64,000 nucleotides of DNA from the NCBI RefSeq assembly GCF_900142735.1, contig NZ_FRBY01000007.1, positions 239,029 through 303,028 on the forward strand, in the 5' to 3' direction. Position numbers and translations under genes: made by a program. Under the pieces are notes generated by a model that did no database searches, had not been told where the DNA came from, and was given only the letters and a program-made list of their open reading frames with translations. The stretch comes from Flavobacterium saccharophilum (GTDB taxonomy: Bacteria > Bacteroidota > Bacteroidia > Flavobacteriales > Flavobacteriaceae). Of this stretch, positions 63,928-64,000 are shown in pieces; positions within the stretch are counted from its first letter, which is position 1, and every line of letters begins with the position of its first letter.

Positions 63928-64000
63928 AAGGCGACGACATACTCTCCCACATAACTGCAGTACCATCTGCGCAGGCGGGCTTAACTACTCTGTTCGGGAT
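63928..64000 (-). rRNA. rrf: 5S rRNA, 3' part (continues beyond the window)
   Basis: On the minus strand the sequence reads ATCCCGAACAGAGTAGTTAA through CTGCGCAGATGGTACTGC to GTGGGAGAGTATGTCGTCGC, the conserved 3' two thirds of bacterial 5S rRNA. The 5' end is outside the window. Confidence 0.93.

Overview
The window is a low-GC chromosome segment from a member of the Bacteroidota, almost certainly Flavobacterium or a close relative. The evidence is type IX secretion (T9SS) C-terminal sorting domains, a PorV-family protein, a TAnnTTTG-type -7 promoter box, a CTnDOT-type integrase, RteC and HTH_17 excision-type regulators, and the interspersed palindromes and CTAAG-rich repeats common in flavobacterial intergenic DNA.

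Layout. (1) 1-8.7 kb is core chromosome: the end of a 2-Cys peroxiredoxin, a thioredoxin, a small conserved protein, thiol peroxidase, a DAG-kinase-like protein, FtsK, a LolA-like protein, an LptF/G permease, RibB with a decayed GTP-cyclohydrolase II half, and an acyl-CoA thioesterase. (2) At 8840 lies tRNA-Ser(UGA). From its 3' end to 31578 there is an island bounded by a 21-bp direct repeat of the tRNA 3' end (8903-8923 and 31558-31578). Inside it a module, made of a GTGGCA-type direct repeat followed 68-71 bp later by a GGTTCGAA core-like sequence, occurs at 11.2, 16.3, 25.8 and 31.5 kb. The island therefore looks like a stack of cassettes, each ending in the same recombination signal, with only one intact integrase (9832-11046).

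The cassettes carry: (A) the integrase and an integrase fragment; (B) 11.2-16.4 kb, a compact thiazole/oxazole-type RiPP operon (YcaO cyclodehydratase, SagB-type dehydrogenase, 2OG-Fe(II) oxygenase, Gly-rich protein) whose candidate precursor is an NTF2/SnoaL-like domain with a Cys-rich tail; (C) 16.4-25.9 kb, a lipoprotein with Trypco2-like repeats plus a papain-like protease, a second tRNA-Ser(UGA), an AbiC-like protein, a C1 peptidase, a DUF262 protein and an unknown; (D) 25.9-31.6 kb, a DUF1016/PD-(D/E)xK nuclease with 27-nt palindromes, a split HipS/HipT toxin, a phosphoesterase, HTH_17/RteC regulators and a HipB-like XRE protein.

(3) 31.7-44 kb is a signalling cluster: three histidine kinases (one a CheB-CheR-PAS-kinase fusion), three stand-alone receivers, a LytTR regulator, and between them a T9SS cargo protein preceded by a frameshifted PID-CTERM-type gene. 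(4) 44-63 kb holds envelope and secretion genes: two small beta-barrels, a DUF1826 protein, a membrane-anchored AraC regulator, a PorV-family protein, a 2.6-kresidue T9SS-sorted subtilase, a TPR/HTH regulator followed by a metzincin-motif lipoprotein and a beta-propeller-like lipoprotein, and a proline-iminopeptidase-like lipoprotein. (5) The window ends in repeats and the 3' end of a 5S rRNA gene on the minus strand.

Most novel candidates: the RiPP operon with an NTF2-like leader, the stacked integrase-less cassettes at tRNA-Ser, and the DUF1016 gene with matching palindromes inside and outside its coding sequence. Functions were assigned by reading motifs; no database search was possible.
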